64,000 nt of DNA from NCBI GenBank assembly GCA_002353295.1, contig DEJG01000016.1, positions 1 to 64,000 on the forward strand. Reading direction: 5' to 3'. This document shows positions 1 to 7,911 of the stretch, piece after piece. The notes under the pieces were generated by a model, which made no database searches, had not been told where the DNA came from, and worked only from the letters and a program-made list of their open reading frames with translations. The stretch is from Prevotella sp. UBA2754 (GTDB lineage: Bacteria; Bacteroidota; Bacteroidia; Bacteroidales; Bacteroidaceae). The position numbers were made by a program, and so were the translations under genes. Numbering within the stretch: the first letter of the stretch is position 1; the number at the start of each line of letters is the position of its first letter.

Positions 1-75
1 ATGGCAACTAAGCACAGCAGTATGGTCAATAGAGTTACTTTATATTGTCTTGGCATAACATTATTCTTGCTGGTT

Positions 76-1218
76 TTACCAATTCGGAGGCAGAACGATA
101 TTCTCCACACCATGTGCCTCTGCAAACAACGGGGAGATTTCATCATCGGTGAATCCGGCGATGCCGCAGCCGATGCGAGTGACGAGGAATGTCAGTTCCG
201 GGTGCTGTTTAGCGAACTCGATAAACTCGTCCACATACGGACGGATGGTCTCCACGCCGCCCTGCATGGTAGGGATACCATAGCTCTGACCTTGCAGGCC
301 AACACCCTGTCCCATGATAGCTCCAAACTTGCGATAGGCGATATAGGCAGCACCGCCTCCATGCATACCTCTCAAATTGCTGCCGAATACAAAGATCTCG
401 TTCGGCTCCAACGATGTAATAAACTCTGGTGTTGTTCTTTTCTGTTCCATAACCTCTTCTTTTATGAAATCCATATCCTCGCACGACCTTGGTGCATACA
501 TGTCTGCCAAAGAGCCTGGCATTGTGGGTGCAGGCATCGAAGCCTCTCCCATCGTAGCCTCGCGACTGAGAATTGCCCGCATTCCCGAGCCTTGCTCGCC
601 TACCCGTAGCCTTTCGTCCATCACTTCCACCATATCCAAGTCCATATCGAAGTTCTTCTTGAAATATGGTATGATGATTTCTTCCTTCAGTTTCTTGTAT
701 TTCTGCGAGATGGCCGATGGAGTCATACCCAACTCTGCCGCAATCTCCTTTCCCTTGAAACCGCGTATTAGTAGCATATTGATAATCATCCGCTCCTGAC
801 GATTCAATGGTGCATGGTCGCACACATCCTCCACCAGCCTGTTGAACTGCAACCGCAGATCGCTCGTCATATCAAACGATTGCAGATAATCCTCGAACGT
901 GATGCTGCCGTACTCACGACGATACCACTTCAACGCATCGAGCACCACGTATCGGAACCCGTTGATAAACCACGTTTTCAGACTGACACTCGGTGAGTGA
1001 TCCTCCAACGGCTTCCAGTCATGCTCCATCAGGTAGAGGGCATACTGGTGAGCCAGCGACATAAAGTCCAGGTTCTCCTTCTCGCTCAACTGATAACGCT
1101 GGTCAAAGATATAGTAGCCTGCCTGACACCATCCGTAGAAATACTCACGGATGATGCTGGCATCGCCCCTTCGGAATCCGTTGATAATTGCCTTGTCTGA
1201 CAGCCTTTGATGATACAT
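76..1218 (-). CDS. Sigma-70-like protein fused to A1S_2505/macro-like domain
   Basis: A 380-residue protein with two parts. Residues 1-200 resemble a small sigma factor: an N-terminal helical region-2-like part and a region-4-like helix-turn-helix around 160-190 (LNRQERMIINMLL...GKEIAAELGMTPSAISQKYKKL). Residues about 263-380 match the A1S_2505 'phage non-structural protein' family and carry a macro-like glycine-rich signature (FGSNLRGMHGGGAAYIA...GQGVGLQGQSYGIPT). The linker between them includes a peptide encoded by a dispersed palindromic repeat. I chose the ATG at 1218, giving MYHQRLSDK, because the upstream codons run through the promoter. Family knowledge suggests promoter recognition; nucleotide or ADP-ribose binding by the C-terminal domain is inference. 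It is divergent from the vWA gene. Confidence 0.8.
   Translation of the reverse strand: MYHQRLSDKAIINGFRRGDASIIREYFYGWCQAGYYIFDQRYQLSEKENLDFMSLAHQYALYLMEHDWKPLEDHSPSVSLKTWFINGFRYVVLDALKWYRREYGSITFEDYLQSFDMTSDLRLQFNRLVEDVCDHAPLNRQERMIINMLLIRGFKGKEIAAELGMTPSAISQKYKKLKEEIIIPYFKKNFDMDLDMVEVMDERLRVGEQGSGMRAILSREATMGEASMPAPTMPGSLADMYAPRSCEDMDFIKEEVMEQKRTTPEFITSLEPNEIFVFGSNLRGMHGGGAAYIAYRKFGAIMGQGVGLQGQSYGIPTMQGGVETIRPYVDEFIEFAKQHPELTFLVTRIGCGIAGFTDDEISPLFAEAHGVENIVLPPNW
580..614. repeat. Palindromic dispersed repeat, copy 1 (inside CDS linker)
   Basis: This 35-bp stretch is identical to 8153-8187 except at one base (C591 versus G8164). Its core is the inverted repeat CGAGC-ctt-GCTCG at 586-598. 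Here it is translated, on the minus strand, as LRVGEQGSGM in the linker of the sigma-like fusion protein. Confidence 0.8.
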
Positions 1219-1219
1219 A

Positions 1220-1227
1220 CAAAGATA
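1220..1227 (-). promoter_or_regulatory. -7 promoter element TATCTTTG abutting the start codon
   Basis: The minus strand reads TATCTTTG followed by one base and then the ATG at 1218. No well-spaced TTTG lies upstream; the nearest, at 1243-1246, is only 15 bp away. If used, the transcript would be leaderless or nearly so. Confidence 0.5.
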
Positions 1228-1280
1228 TTTTTGGCGAAGATACAAAAAAAATCTCATTCACGCTTATTTTTTTCCGAAAA

Positions 1281-1308
1281 ACGTCTTCAAAGAGATAAAA
1301 GACGTCTT
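1281..1308. promoter_or_regulatory. Paired ACGTCTT sites, candidate operator
   Basis: ACGTCTT occurs at 1281-1287 and again at 1302-1308, exactly 21 bp (two helical turns) apart. The second copy is part of the perfect 10-bp palindrome AAGACGTCTT (1299-1308). The pair lies between the divergent sigma-like and vWA genes, and the vWA gene has no recognisable TAnnTTTG promoter. An operator or alternative promoter is inferred. Confidence 0.45.
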
Positions 1309-1342
1309 AAACAATGTATTCACCATTTTAAAATTTACGATT

Positions 1343-2068
1343 ATGAAAGATTCGATTAAGAGAGAGAAGAAGGAGTTTACTCATTCTTCCGAGCGTGAGA
1401 ATTTTCGCCCAGAGGGCACAAAGATTATGCAAGATCCATTACCAACCAAGTGTGTACACAACCTGATTATCGTTGACGAAAGTGGCTCGATGTCCATCAT
1501 CCGCAAGCAAGCCTTCACGGGCATGAACGAGACCCTGCAGACCGTTCGCCAGATGCAGAAGAAATTCCCTGATCAGGTACAGTTTGTCACCCTCCTTACC
1601 TTCGACAGTGGTCACACCACCTGGCACTATGATGACACGCCAGCCCTGAAGACCCGTGACCTCAACTGGAAGGCCTACAACCCCAGTGGCGGCACGCCCC
1701 TCTACGATGCCATCGGCAAGGGTATCTCAAAAGTAAACGCTCAAATTTCTGAAGGAGACCACGTGCTGGTGACCATCATCACCGACGGTGAGGAGAATAG
1801 CAGCGAGGAATGGACGCTGAAGATGATTCGCACGATGATTGAGAAGCTGAAAAAACAAGGCTGGACGTTTACACTCATTGGCACCGACAACCTTGACGTA
1901 GAGACGATGGCCCACTCCTTTGCCATCGACGAGCACCTGGAGTTCCATCAGGACATCGAGGGCACCCGTGCCATGTTTGCCCGTGAACGCCGCAGCCGCG
2001 AACGCTATAATTGTTGTATTGCCCAAGATGCCGCCATGCCTACGGGTAGGTTCTTCGAAGAAGATTAA
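1343..2068 (+). CDS. von Willebrand factor A domain protein
   Basis: A 241-residue cytoplasmic protein consisting almost entirely of a vWA domain. The metal-ion-dependent adhesion site is visible: DESGS at residues 45-49, the threonine of PSGGTPL near 118, and TDGEENS near 147-153. There is no signal peptide or membrane segment. vWA domains of this kind mediate metal-dependent protein contacts, often with AAA+ ATPases or in stress modules; the partner here is unknown. An internal ATG at 1427 (MQDPLPTK) is an alternative start that would leave the domain intact. The gene is divergent from the sigma-like fusion gene, suggesting joint function or regulation. Confidence 0.85.
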   Translation: MKDSIKREKKEFTHSSERENFRPEGTKIMQDPLPTKCVHNLIIVDESGSMSIIRKQAFTGMNETLQTVRQMQKKFPDQVQFVTLLTFDSGHTTWHYDDTPALKTRDLNWKAYNPSGGTPLYDAIGKGISKVNAQISEGDHVLVTIITDGEENSSEEWTLKMIRTMIEKLKKQGWTFTLIGTDNLDVETMAHSFAIDEHLEFHQDIEGTRAMFARERRSRERYNCCIAQDAAMPTGRFFEED

Positions 2069-2110
2069 TCTGCAACTCATCTGGCTACAGTAGTTATAAA
2101 ATTTATGTAC

Positions 2111-2150
2111 AGAAAGCAACAGGGTTCAAAAGATTTTCGTAACTTTGCAG
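2111..2150 (+). promoter_or_regulatory. Promoter with a 40-bp near-duplicate at 4237
   Basis: TAACTTTG lies at 2140-2147, preceded 29 bp upstream by AGAAAGCAACAG. The 40-bp block matches 4237-4276 at 36 positions with the same spacing. It serves the small gene at 2156; the ATG follows the box by 8 nt. Confidence 0.65.
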
Positions 2151-2155
2151 CCAGA

Positions 2156-2563
2156 ATGAGACGGACTCTGATAACAGTAAGGATATTAACGGTTATTTGC
2201 GCCGTGTGCCTAACGGTTCTGCTAAACTGGCAGAACCGTTGTGACACAACTGCCGAAGGGACCTATCAGCATCGCGAATCGTCCGTTCTGACTCCACAAC
2301 ATCAGCATCATCAAGAAGCCACACTGACAGATGCCTCACGGATTTACCGCATTTGCAGTTCCCGTCCCCAGCGCATCCTTCCTACTCAAGGAGCAAAGAC
2401 GGAAAGGACCTTCACGCCGTTTGGCGGTCTTGCCATCCGGCATCATAACGTAAAACCCCTATATTCCTACTACGACAGCAGATGCCGTTTGGAAACGGCT
2501 CCCTTCTGTCTGTCAGCCTCATGCGACTATTACGTCATCGCACTGAGGCACATCATCCGTTGA
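2156..2563 (+). CDS. Small hypothetical protein with one N-terminal membrane segment
   Basis: A 135-residue protein that I do not recognise. It starts with MRRTLITVRILTVICAVCLTV, a membrane anchor or uncleaved signal, followed by a polar region rich in His, Arg and Ser (QHQHHQEA near residue 45) and several cysteines near the C terminus. I chose the start at 2156 because it follows a good TAACTTTG box by 8 nt, whereas the longer frame would run through the promoter. The protein may be lineage-specific, and real expression is not certain. Confidence 0.45.
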   Translation: MRRTLITVRILTVICAVCLTVLLNWQNRCDTTAEGTYQHRESSVLTPQHQHHQEATLTDASRIYRICSSRPQRILPTQGAKTERTFTPFGGLAIRHHNVKPLYSYYDSRCRLETAPFCLSASCDYYVIALRHIIR

Positions 2564-2632
2564 CATAGTTTCTGTTATCACAGGGACACACACACTTTAT
2601 TCACATTATTAACATCATACATAACAACAACT

Positions 2633-3022
2633 ATGTCAAGTATCAAAAACTTGGAGATGGCTGCTGCTCTCTCCACATATCAACATATCGAGATCAAGAA
2701 ATCACTGTTTTCAACCAAGGCCATTTATACACCTACGCAGAGTCAGGCTAAGGCCATCATCCTGGAGTACACCCCCTCGGAGGGTGAGCGTGTGGAACAT
2801 CTTTTAGAGATGCCGCTCGACAAGATGGCTGCCGACATCCAGCAGAAGGGCAAGCCCGCAGCAGGTGCTAACGGCAACTTCCGCCTGGAACTCTGCCTGA
2901 GTGACGACCATCAATTCTGCGCCCTGCAGCTGTTCCGCTTCAGCGATTTCCAATACAAGCCCGTCTTCGAGCCCCGTTTCTACGAGGGCAAGGATGCAGA
3001 GGCTGTAGCCCTATTGCTATAG
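2633..3022 (+). CDS. Conserved-looking hypothetical protein
   Basis: A 129-residue soluble protein without signal peptide or membrane segment. The sequence has ordinary amphipathic composition (IEIKKSLFSTKAIYTPTQSQAKAIILEYTPSEGERVEHLLEMPLDKM) and no motif I can assign. The start follows an A-rich stretch typical of Bacteroidota translation starts (AACAACAACT). Immediately after its stop, a second open frame continues that looks like the tail of another protein. Function unknown. Confidence 0.55.
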   Translation: MSSIKNLEMAAALSTYQHIEIKKSLFSTKAIYTPTQSQAKAIILEYTPSEGERVEHLLEMPLDKMAADIQQKGKPAAGANGNFRLELCLSDDHQFCALQLFRFSDFQYKPVFEPRFYEGKDAEAVALLL

Positions 3023-3168
3023 CATCGTCTTCAGCAAGTGGGGCTATCGCTTTGATATCCCCACCTTGCTGTTGTCCCTGTTCACGGGCATGTTGTTTGG
3101 TTGCTACATCCTGCTGACCATTGCCCGGCGAAGCAATGACTTCGTGGGGAATGTAACCATATCGTAAT
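3021..3168 (+). pseudogene. Possible C-terminal remnant of a membrane protein
   Basis: A frame shifted relative to the preceding gene reads SIVFSKWGYRFDIPTLLL, then a hydrophobic segment (SLFTGMLFGCYILLTIA), then RRSNDFVGN and a stop. It has no start codon of its own and overlaps the stop of the preceding gene. It resembles the last transmembrane helix and tail of a lost gene. The rest of the 192-bp gap before TerC holds only the TerC promoter. Confidence 0.3.
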
Positions 3169-3201
3169 CACAGTATCAGTGCTATAACCACTTATAATAT
3201 G

Positions 3202-3209
3202 TAATTTTG
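3202..3209 (+). promoter_or_regulatory. Promoter -7 element TAATTTTG for the TerC gene
   Basis: TAATTTTGCACCC precedes the ATG at 3215, leaving five bases between box and start codon, so the transcript may be leaderless. No TTTG is present at the expected -33 position. Confidence 0.5.
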
Positions 3210-3214
3210 CACCC

Positions 3215-4231
3215 ATGAATTTAATGGTATTGCCCCTTTGGGCCTGGATTGTTTTCTATGTGTTAGTATTGCTTATGCTGGTGGCCGACTTGAAGATGTT
3301 CGGCAAAGAAGGACAGCATGAAGTGAATGTTGGCGAGGCGCTCAAGATGACTGCCGTATGGATAGGTGTCTCGCTGTTGTTCTGCGCAGGCATCTATTTT
3401 TTCTATCCAGGAAACTCCCACGAAATGGCACTGGAGTTTCTGGCAGGCTACCTGATAGAGAAGTCGCTGTCAATGGACAACTTGTTTGTGTTTCTCATGC
3501 TGTTCTCGTTCTTCGGCATCGAACGCAAGTATCAACACGAAGTGCTCTTCTGGGGTATCTTCGGCGCATTGGTGCTGCGCAGCATCTTCATCTTCGCCGG
3601 TGCTGCCATGGTCGAACGTTTCGAGTGGGTGTTGGGACTCTTCGGACTGTTCCTGCTCTATACGGGCGGCAAGATGTTTACTCACGACGACAACCTGCAG
3701 ACAGACCCGTCGCAGAACATCATCGTGCGATGGTTCCGAAAACTCTATCCCGTGACCGACCATATGCACGGCGACCGCTTCTTCATCACAGAGAACGGAC
3801 GACGTATGGCCACCCCCCTGTTCGTAGCCCTGCTGGTCATCGAGACCACTGACGTGGCCTTTGCCGTCGATAGTATTCCCGCCGTATTCAGCGTTAGCCG
3901 CGACCCGTTTATTGTGCTCACCTCCAACATCTTTGCCATTCTCGGCCTCCGTGCCCTCTATTTCGCGCTGGCCGCCGTGGCCAAATACTTCAAGTATCTG
4001 AAATATGGGCTGGGCATCATTCTTATTTTCGTCGGCATCAAGATGCTGCTGGCCATGAATGAGTATATTAACAGCCTGGGTACGCTCGTAGGCCTGAACC
4101 TGAACATTCCTCATATAGAAGTACCGACCCCTATTAGCCTGGCTGTCATCTTCGGCGTCCTAGTATTGTCCATGCTACTCTCATTCTTTGTGACTAAGTT
4201 TTGGACGAAACAGACAGAAAAGTTGAACTAA
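3215..4231 (+). CDS. TerC/Alx family integral membrane protein
   Basis: A 338-residue multi-pass inner-membrane protein of the TerC family (Alx, YkoY and YceF relatives), which exports Mn2+ and perhaps other divalent metals, sometimes to load exported enzymes. Family hallmarks are seen: about eight to nine hydrophobic helices and two acidic membrane motifs in inverted repeats, EKSLSMDNLFVF near residue 82-93 and ETTDVAFAVDSIPAVFSVS near 211-229. Length is usual for the Alx type. It has its own promoter and no operon partner. No yybP-ykoY-type riboswitch is evident in the short upstream region. Confidence 0.92.
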   Translation: MNLMVLPLWAWIVFYVLVLLMLVADLKMFGKEGQHEVNVGEALKMTAVWIGVSLLFCAGIYFFYPGNSHEMALEFLAGYLIEKSLSMDNLFVFLMLFSFFGIERKYQHEVLFWGIFGALVLRSIFIFAGAAMVERFEWVLGLFGLFLLYTGGKMFTHDDNLQTDPSQNIIVRWFRKLYPVTDHMHGDRFFITENGRRMATPLFVALLVIETTDVAFAVDSIPAVFSVSRDPFIVLTSNIFAILGLRALYFALAAVAKYFKYLKYGLGIILIFVGIKMLLAMNEYINSLGTLVGLNLNIPHIEVPTPISLAVIFGVLVLSMLLSFFVTKFWTKQTEKLN

Positions 4232-4236
4232 ATAGA

Positions 4237-4276
4237 AGAAAGCAACAGATTTCCAAAAATTTTCGTAACTTTGCAG
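4237..4276 (+). promoter_or_regulatory. Promoter, near-duplicate of the one at 2111
   Basis: AGAAAGCAACAG at 4237-4248 and TAACTTTG at 4266-4273 occur with the same 29-bp offset as at 2111-2150; 36 of 40 bases agree. It drives the flavin-reductase-like lipoprotein at 4311. Confidence 0.65.
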
Positions 4277-4310
4277 CAATTCTCAGATACAAAGCTAAAA
4301 TAACAAAGAT

Positions 4311-5030
4311 ATGAAAACAACAAAGATTTCAGCCCTCGCGCTGACAGGCGCACTGCTCATCGCCGCCTGCGGAACTAAGGAGCAGAAGAGTGAAACAAAC
4401 GTAAACGAGAATCCCGCAGAGGAGAAAGTGGAGGTAAAGGCCGTTGAAGGTCGCAAGAACTTCAGCGACAAGGCTGTCATCACACCGCTGCCCGCCATCA
4501 TGATTGCCACATGGGATGAGAAAAAGAATCCTGACGTGATGATGGCAGCATGGGGTGGTCAGTGCGGACCGAAACATATCACCTTCGAACTCTCCAAGCA
4601 CAAAACTACGGATAACATCCGGCTGAAGAAAGCTTTTACTATCAGCTTCGCCACCAAGGACGACATCGTGCAGAGCGACTACTTTGGTATCGTCTCTGGT
4701 AATGACGTGCCCGACAAGGTGAAGAAGGCTGGCTTCACCATCACCCCGAGTCCTAATGTCGATGCACCTATCATCAACGAATACAAGCTGACACTGGAGT
4801 GCAAGGTCATTACCTTCGATGAGGATGAGAACGGTGGTGCCCGTGTGGTAGGCGAAATTGTCAACATGAGTGCCGACGAGAGCATCCTCGACGAACAGGG
4901 CAACATCGACCTCGCGAAACTGCAGCCCGTCATCTTCGACTCTGCCAAAAACGTATATCGTGTAGTGGGCGAGAAGGTTGGCACCGCATGGGGTTCAGGC
5001 AAGGCCATCCAGGAGCGTGAGGTGAAATAG
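4311..5030 (+). CDS. Lipoprotein with flavin-reductase-like (FMN split barrel) domain
   Basis: A 239-residue protein with a lipoprotein signal ending LLIAAC (Cys near residue 20), a charged linker to about residue 45, then a flavin-reductase-like domain (VITPLPAIMIATWDEKKNPDVMMAAWGGQC...). This domain usually binds FMN and reduces flavin or serves as an electron carrier. Most family members are cytoplasmic, so lipid-anchored export is notable; periplasmic flavin-dependent reduction is inferred. The promoter lies at 4266-4273. The YjbR-family gene follows and may be cotranscribed. Confidence 0.85.
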   Translation: MKTTKISALALTGALLIAACGTKEQKSETNVNENPAEEKVEVKAVEGRKNFSDKAVITPLPAIMIATWDEKKNPDVMMAAWGGQCGPKHITFELSKHKTTDNIRLKKAFTISFATKDDIVQSDYFGIVSGNDVPDKVKKAGFTITPSPNVDAPIINEYKLTLECKVITFDEDENGGARVVGEIVNMSADESILDEQGNIDLAKLQPVIFDSAKNVYRVVGEKVGTAWGSGKAIQEREVK

Positions 5031-5071
5031 AATTGTTACCACAACAGAGAAATCGGAATATAGCAGAAACT

Positions 5072-5422
5072 ATGAACATAGAGGATTATCGCGAGTTTTG
5101 CCTGTCGTTAGGTAATGACATAGAGGAGAAACTGCCGTTCCAGAAATTCAAGAGCGGAGAGGGCGTACTGGTGTTCTACGTCTCAGGTCACATGTTCTCT
5201 TTCTTCGACTGCAACGATTTCTCTGTCATCTCACTGAAATGCCAGCCGGAGCGCGTCGAGGACTTGAAGGCACAGCATGAGTGTATCGGTAATCCGTATA
5301 ACGAATCGCCTAAGCACTGGATAGGCATCCATCCCGTTACAGCTCCCGATGACCTGCTGAAGGAACTGACCCGAAACTCCTATGAGATAGTCAAGGCGAA
5401 GTACAAAAAAAGCAAGAAGTAG
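5072..5422 (+). CDS. MmcQ/YjbR family protein
   Basis: A 116-residue protein of the MmcQ/YjbR (DUF419) family, small alpha/beta proteins with a CyaY-like fold that are reported as DNA-binding. Typical features are the N-terminal MNIEDYREFCLSL, the central FFDCNDFSVISLKCQPERVEDLKAQ and the terminal KHWIGIHPVTAPDDLLKELTRNSYEIVKAKYKK. I chose the ATG at 5072 over an upstream frame because it gives the usual family N terminus. It lies 41 nt after the flavin-reductase gene. Confidence 0.85.
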   Translation: MNIEDYREFCLSLGNDIEEKLPFQKFKSGEGVLVFYVSGHMFSFFDCNDFSVISLKCQPERVEDLKAQHECIGNPYNESPKHWIGIHPVTAPDDLLKELTRNSYEIVKAKYKKSKK

Positions 5423-5472
5423 CTTGATGACAGAACTGATACCTTGAATCAAAGCTTAAGCAAAGTAAAACG

Positions 5473-6777
5473 ATGAAAAGACCGATTGTCACCGAACGGA
5501 TGTTCCTGTATTGGACAGACCGTGAGCATCCCAACACCTGCCGCATGACGGTCAGGATGCAGGATGCTATAGAACTGACGCTCATGCAGGAGGCGCTCCG
5601 TCAGACGCAGACACGCTATCCCTACTACAGCGTGCAGCTGGGTTTGACTACCGACGAACATGGACTTGAGCATTATGAGTATGTCGACAATCCTGCCCCA
5701 TGGGTACTGAACACATGTCAGGAACCGGTAGAACTGTTCGGCGAGACATCGAACTACCATCAGGTTGCCTTTGCCTGTTGGGATGACTTCGTAGCCATCG
5801 ACTTCTTCCACGGACTGATGGACGGCACGGGTGCCTACAACGTGTTGCGCACGCTGATATATGAATATTGCCGTCTCCGATACGATACCAGTCTCAGCAG
5901 CGAGGGCATCCGTAAGGCGGGAGAAGCAATTGATGAAAGTGAGTGGATAGACCCTGCATCGCTGCCAAAGCCCGAATTGCATGCGCTGCCTGTGCCACCG
6001 CTTCCGAAAGCCATCAATCTCATCACCGACGCTGTCAGTCCTTTGCAGGAAAGATACGAGGTGATAAACATTCTCGTGGGCGAGCAGCAGTTGATGGACT
6101 ACGTACGCCGCAACGACACTTCGCCCGCCACGCTGATGTCGCTGCTCATGGCGAGGGCTATCAACCAGTTGCACCCCGACAGTGGGGAGGCGGTGCCCGT
6201 CGTTACGATGGGTGCCAACCAGCGGCCTGCCGTCCATGCCCCGCAGGCTTGTCAGAGCATCACTTCGGCGGTATTCCTGCCACTGACTGACGATATGCGT
6301 CATGCTGACTTTGAAACGCAACAGACCACATTCCGGGGCATCACCCTGCTGCAGAACGATACAGACACGATGGCCGCCCGTTTCTGGCAGAGCAAGGAAG
6401 GCGCGGACCGTGTGGACCAGATGCCCACCGTGGCAGCACGTCATGAAGTCATGAAAGGACTGACACAGCATACTCAGACGATGACCTCTTGTTTCATCAG
6501 CTATGTGGGTAAGGCTAACTTCGGTGCTGCTGAGCGTTACATCCGAGAGATGTACACCGAGGTATATTCCACCCATGCCATGGGTGCAGAGATCAGTGCC
6601 ATCAACGGCACGTTCTGCATTAGCTTCATGCAGCTCTTCACCACCGACATCTACCTGGATGCTTTCCTCGACGAGCTCCGTCAGCTGGGTATTGACTGCC
6701 GGATAGTCTCACGCCACCCCATTCTTGTGGCTCCCGTCGCAGATTTCCGCAAGAAAGGTACCCTCATATTAAAATGA
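5473..6777 (+). CDS. CoA-dependent acyltransferase / condensation-like protein
   Basis: A 434-residue cytoplasmic protein of the chloramphenicol-acetyltransferase-like superfamily, which includes NRPS condensation domains and alcohol acetyltransferases. The catalytic HxxxDG motif is visible as HGLMDG near residue 115, in the usual context after AIDFF. The second half (ATLMSLLMARAINQ, TSCFISYVGKANFG) matches the second lobe. It is a stand-alone enzyme with no carrier protein or adenylation domain nearby, so acylation of an alcohol, lipid or sugar is more likely than peptide synthesis. The substrate cannot be told. Confidence 0.75.
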   Translation: MKRPIVTERMFLYWTDREHPNTCRMTVRMQDAIELTLMQEALRQTQTRYPYYSVQLGLTTDEHGLEHYEYVDNPAPWVLNTCQEPVELFGETSNYHQVAFACWDDFVAIDFFHGLMDGTGAYNVLRTLIYEYCRLRYDTSLSSEGIRKAGEAIDESEWIDPASLPKPELHALPVPPLPKAINLITDAVSPLQERYEVINILVGEQQLMDYVRRNDTSPATLMSLLMARAINQLHPDSGEAVPVVTMGANQRPAVHAPQACQSITSAVFLPLTDDMRHADFETQQTTFRGITLLQNDTDTMAARFWQSKEGADRVDQMPTVAARHEVMKGLTQHTQTMTSCFISYVGKANFGAAERYIREMYTEVYSTHAMGAEISAINGTFCISFMQLFTTDIYLDAFLDELRQLGIDCRIVSRHPILVAPVADFRKKGTLILK

Positions 6778-6889
6778 CTTGTGTAAAAGAATGATAAATA
6801 GTAAGTTACTGATGGTTATTATTCCGACAGTGGCAGTTTACAAATTCACAAAAGAATGAAATCTTTGCAAAATCAAAAATAGATGAAAG

Positions 6890-7306
6890 ATGAAAAATAA
6901 ACTATTCCTTATGTTATTCGCCCTTGTACTATCCCTTACAGCAGTAGCACAAGAAAAAGCGACCCAAGCAAATAACGAAACTATGATAGTAAGATTAGCC
7001 GAAATCGAGGTATATCCAGAGCATTTACAGGAATACCTGAAGTTTGCCAACGAGGTCGACCGACAGAGCGTAGAGCGCGAGCCGGGAGTCATCTGCCTCT
7101 TTCCGATGCAGAGTGCCGAGGACTCCACACAGATTCGCATCCTCGAAATCTATGCCTCTAAGGATGCCTATCAGAGTCATATCAAAACAGAGCACTTCCA
7201 AAAGTACAAGCAGGGAACCATGCACATGGTAAAAAGCCTTAAACTGCCCACTATGCAGCCGCTCGACCCAGAGACCATGAAACTGATATTCAACAAACAA
7301 AAATGA
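6890..7306 (+). CDS. Exported antibiotic-biosynthesis-monooxygenase-like protein
   Basis: A 138-residue protein with a cleavable signal peptide (MKNKLFLMLFALVLSLTAVAQ) and a dimeric alpha-beta barrel ABM domain (VRLAEIEVYPEHLQEYLKFA...REPGVICLF...EIYASKDAYQSHIKTEHFQKYK), related to YgiN quinol monooxygenase. ABM proteins oxidise small aromatic or quinone substrates without cofactors, or act as heme-binding proteins. Its export is unusual for the family but recurs in Bacteroidota. It stands 8 nt before the acetyltransferase gene, so the two are probably an operon. The upstream AATCTTTG is a weak promoter match. Confidence 0.85.
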   Translation: MKNKLFLMLFALVLSLTAVAQEKATQANNETMIVRLAEIEVYPEHLQEYLKFANEVDRQSVEREPGVICLFPMQSAEDSTQIRILEIYASKDAYQSHIKTEHFQKYKQGTMHMVKSLKLPTMQPLDPETMKLIFNKQK

Positions 7307-7313
7307 TACTGCT

Positions 7314-7868
7314 ATGACCGAATTTGAGAAGATGCGCAGTGAGCAGTTCTATGACTTTACCAGCGAGGAATGTCTGGCAAGTTACTATAGGGCCAAGCAT
7401 ATTTGTGCAAAGCTGCAAACCATGACCGTCGTGGATGAAGACTATAGACAGACGATAGAAGAGTTGATTCCTAACATTCCCGAATCATCCACGGTAGCCC
7501 CACCCTTTCATTGCGATCACGGCCATGGCATCCGACTGGGTGAGAATGTTTTTATCAACTACAATGGTACAATGCTCGACGGAGGCTTGATTACCATCGG
7601 TAACAACACGCAGGTCGGTCCCAACTGTCAGTTCCTGACGCCTAACCACCCCATCGACTATATGGAGCGCCGCAAACCCATCGAGCGATGCTCTCCAATC
7701 ACCATCGGTGAGGACTGTTGGCTGGGAGGCGGCGTGACAGTATGTCCTGGAGTAACCATTGGCGACCGTTGCATCATCGGTGCAGGCAGCGTGGTGGTGA
7801 AGGATATTCCCTCTGATTCGATAGCTGTAGGTAACCCCTGTCGAGTCGTCCGTAAAATAATGAGGTAA
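7314..7868 (+). CDS. Sugar O-acetyltransferase (Maa/LacA type)
   Basis: A 184-residue left-handed beta-helix acetyltransferase of the maltose/galactoside acetyltransferase family. The N-terminal Mac segment (EKMRSEQFYDFTSEEC...) is followed by hexapeptide repeats (ITIGNNTQVGPNCQFLTPNHPID, ITIGEDCWLGGGVTVCPGVTIGDRCIIGAGSVVVKDIP). The family's catalytic His is likely the one in TPNHPID. It transfers acetyl from acetyl-CoA to a sugar hydroxyl. Full length. Confidence 0.9.
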   Translation: MTEFEKMRSEQFYDFTSEECLASYYRAKHICAKLQTMTVVDEDYRQTIEELIPNIPESSTVAPPFHCDHGHGIRLGENVFINYNGTMLDGGLITIGNNTQVGPNCQFLTPNHPIDYMERRKPIERCSPITIGEDCWLGGGVTVCPGVTIGDRCIIGAGSVVVKDIPSDSIAVGNPCRVVRKIMR

Positions 7869-7911
7869 ATAAAGAAACAGGAACAGTACATTACTGATGT
7901 TCTATCGCATA

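Noticed and set aside
76..1218. Prophage gene, from the family name 'phage non-structural protein'
   Set aside because: No other phage gene, integrase or attachment site is nearby; the domain is also found in chromosomal proteins.
3470..4114. Minus-strand ORF opposite the TerC gene
   Set aside because: It is highly charged with Glu/Gln/His runs, as expected from reading hydrophobic codons backwards; TerC is unmistakable on the plus strand.
5449..6576. Long minus-strand ORF (375 codons) opposite the acyltransferase gene
   Set aside because: The plus-strand frame has the HxxxDG motif and normal composition; the minus frame is rich in Cys, His and Arg with no domain and is a shadow of codon bias.
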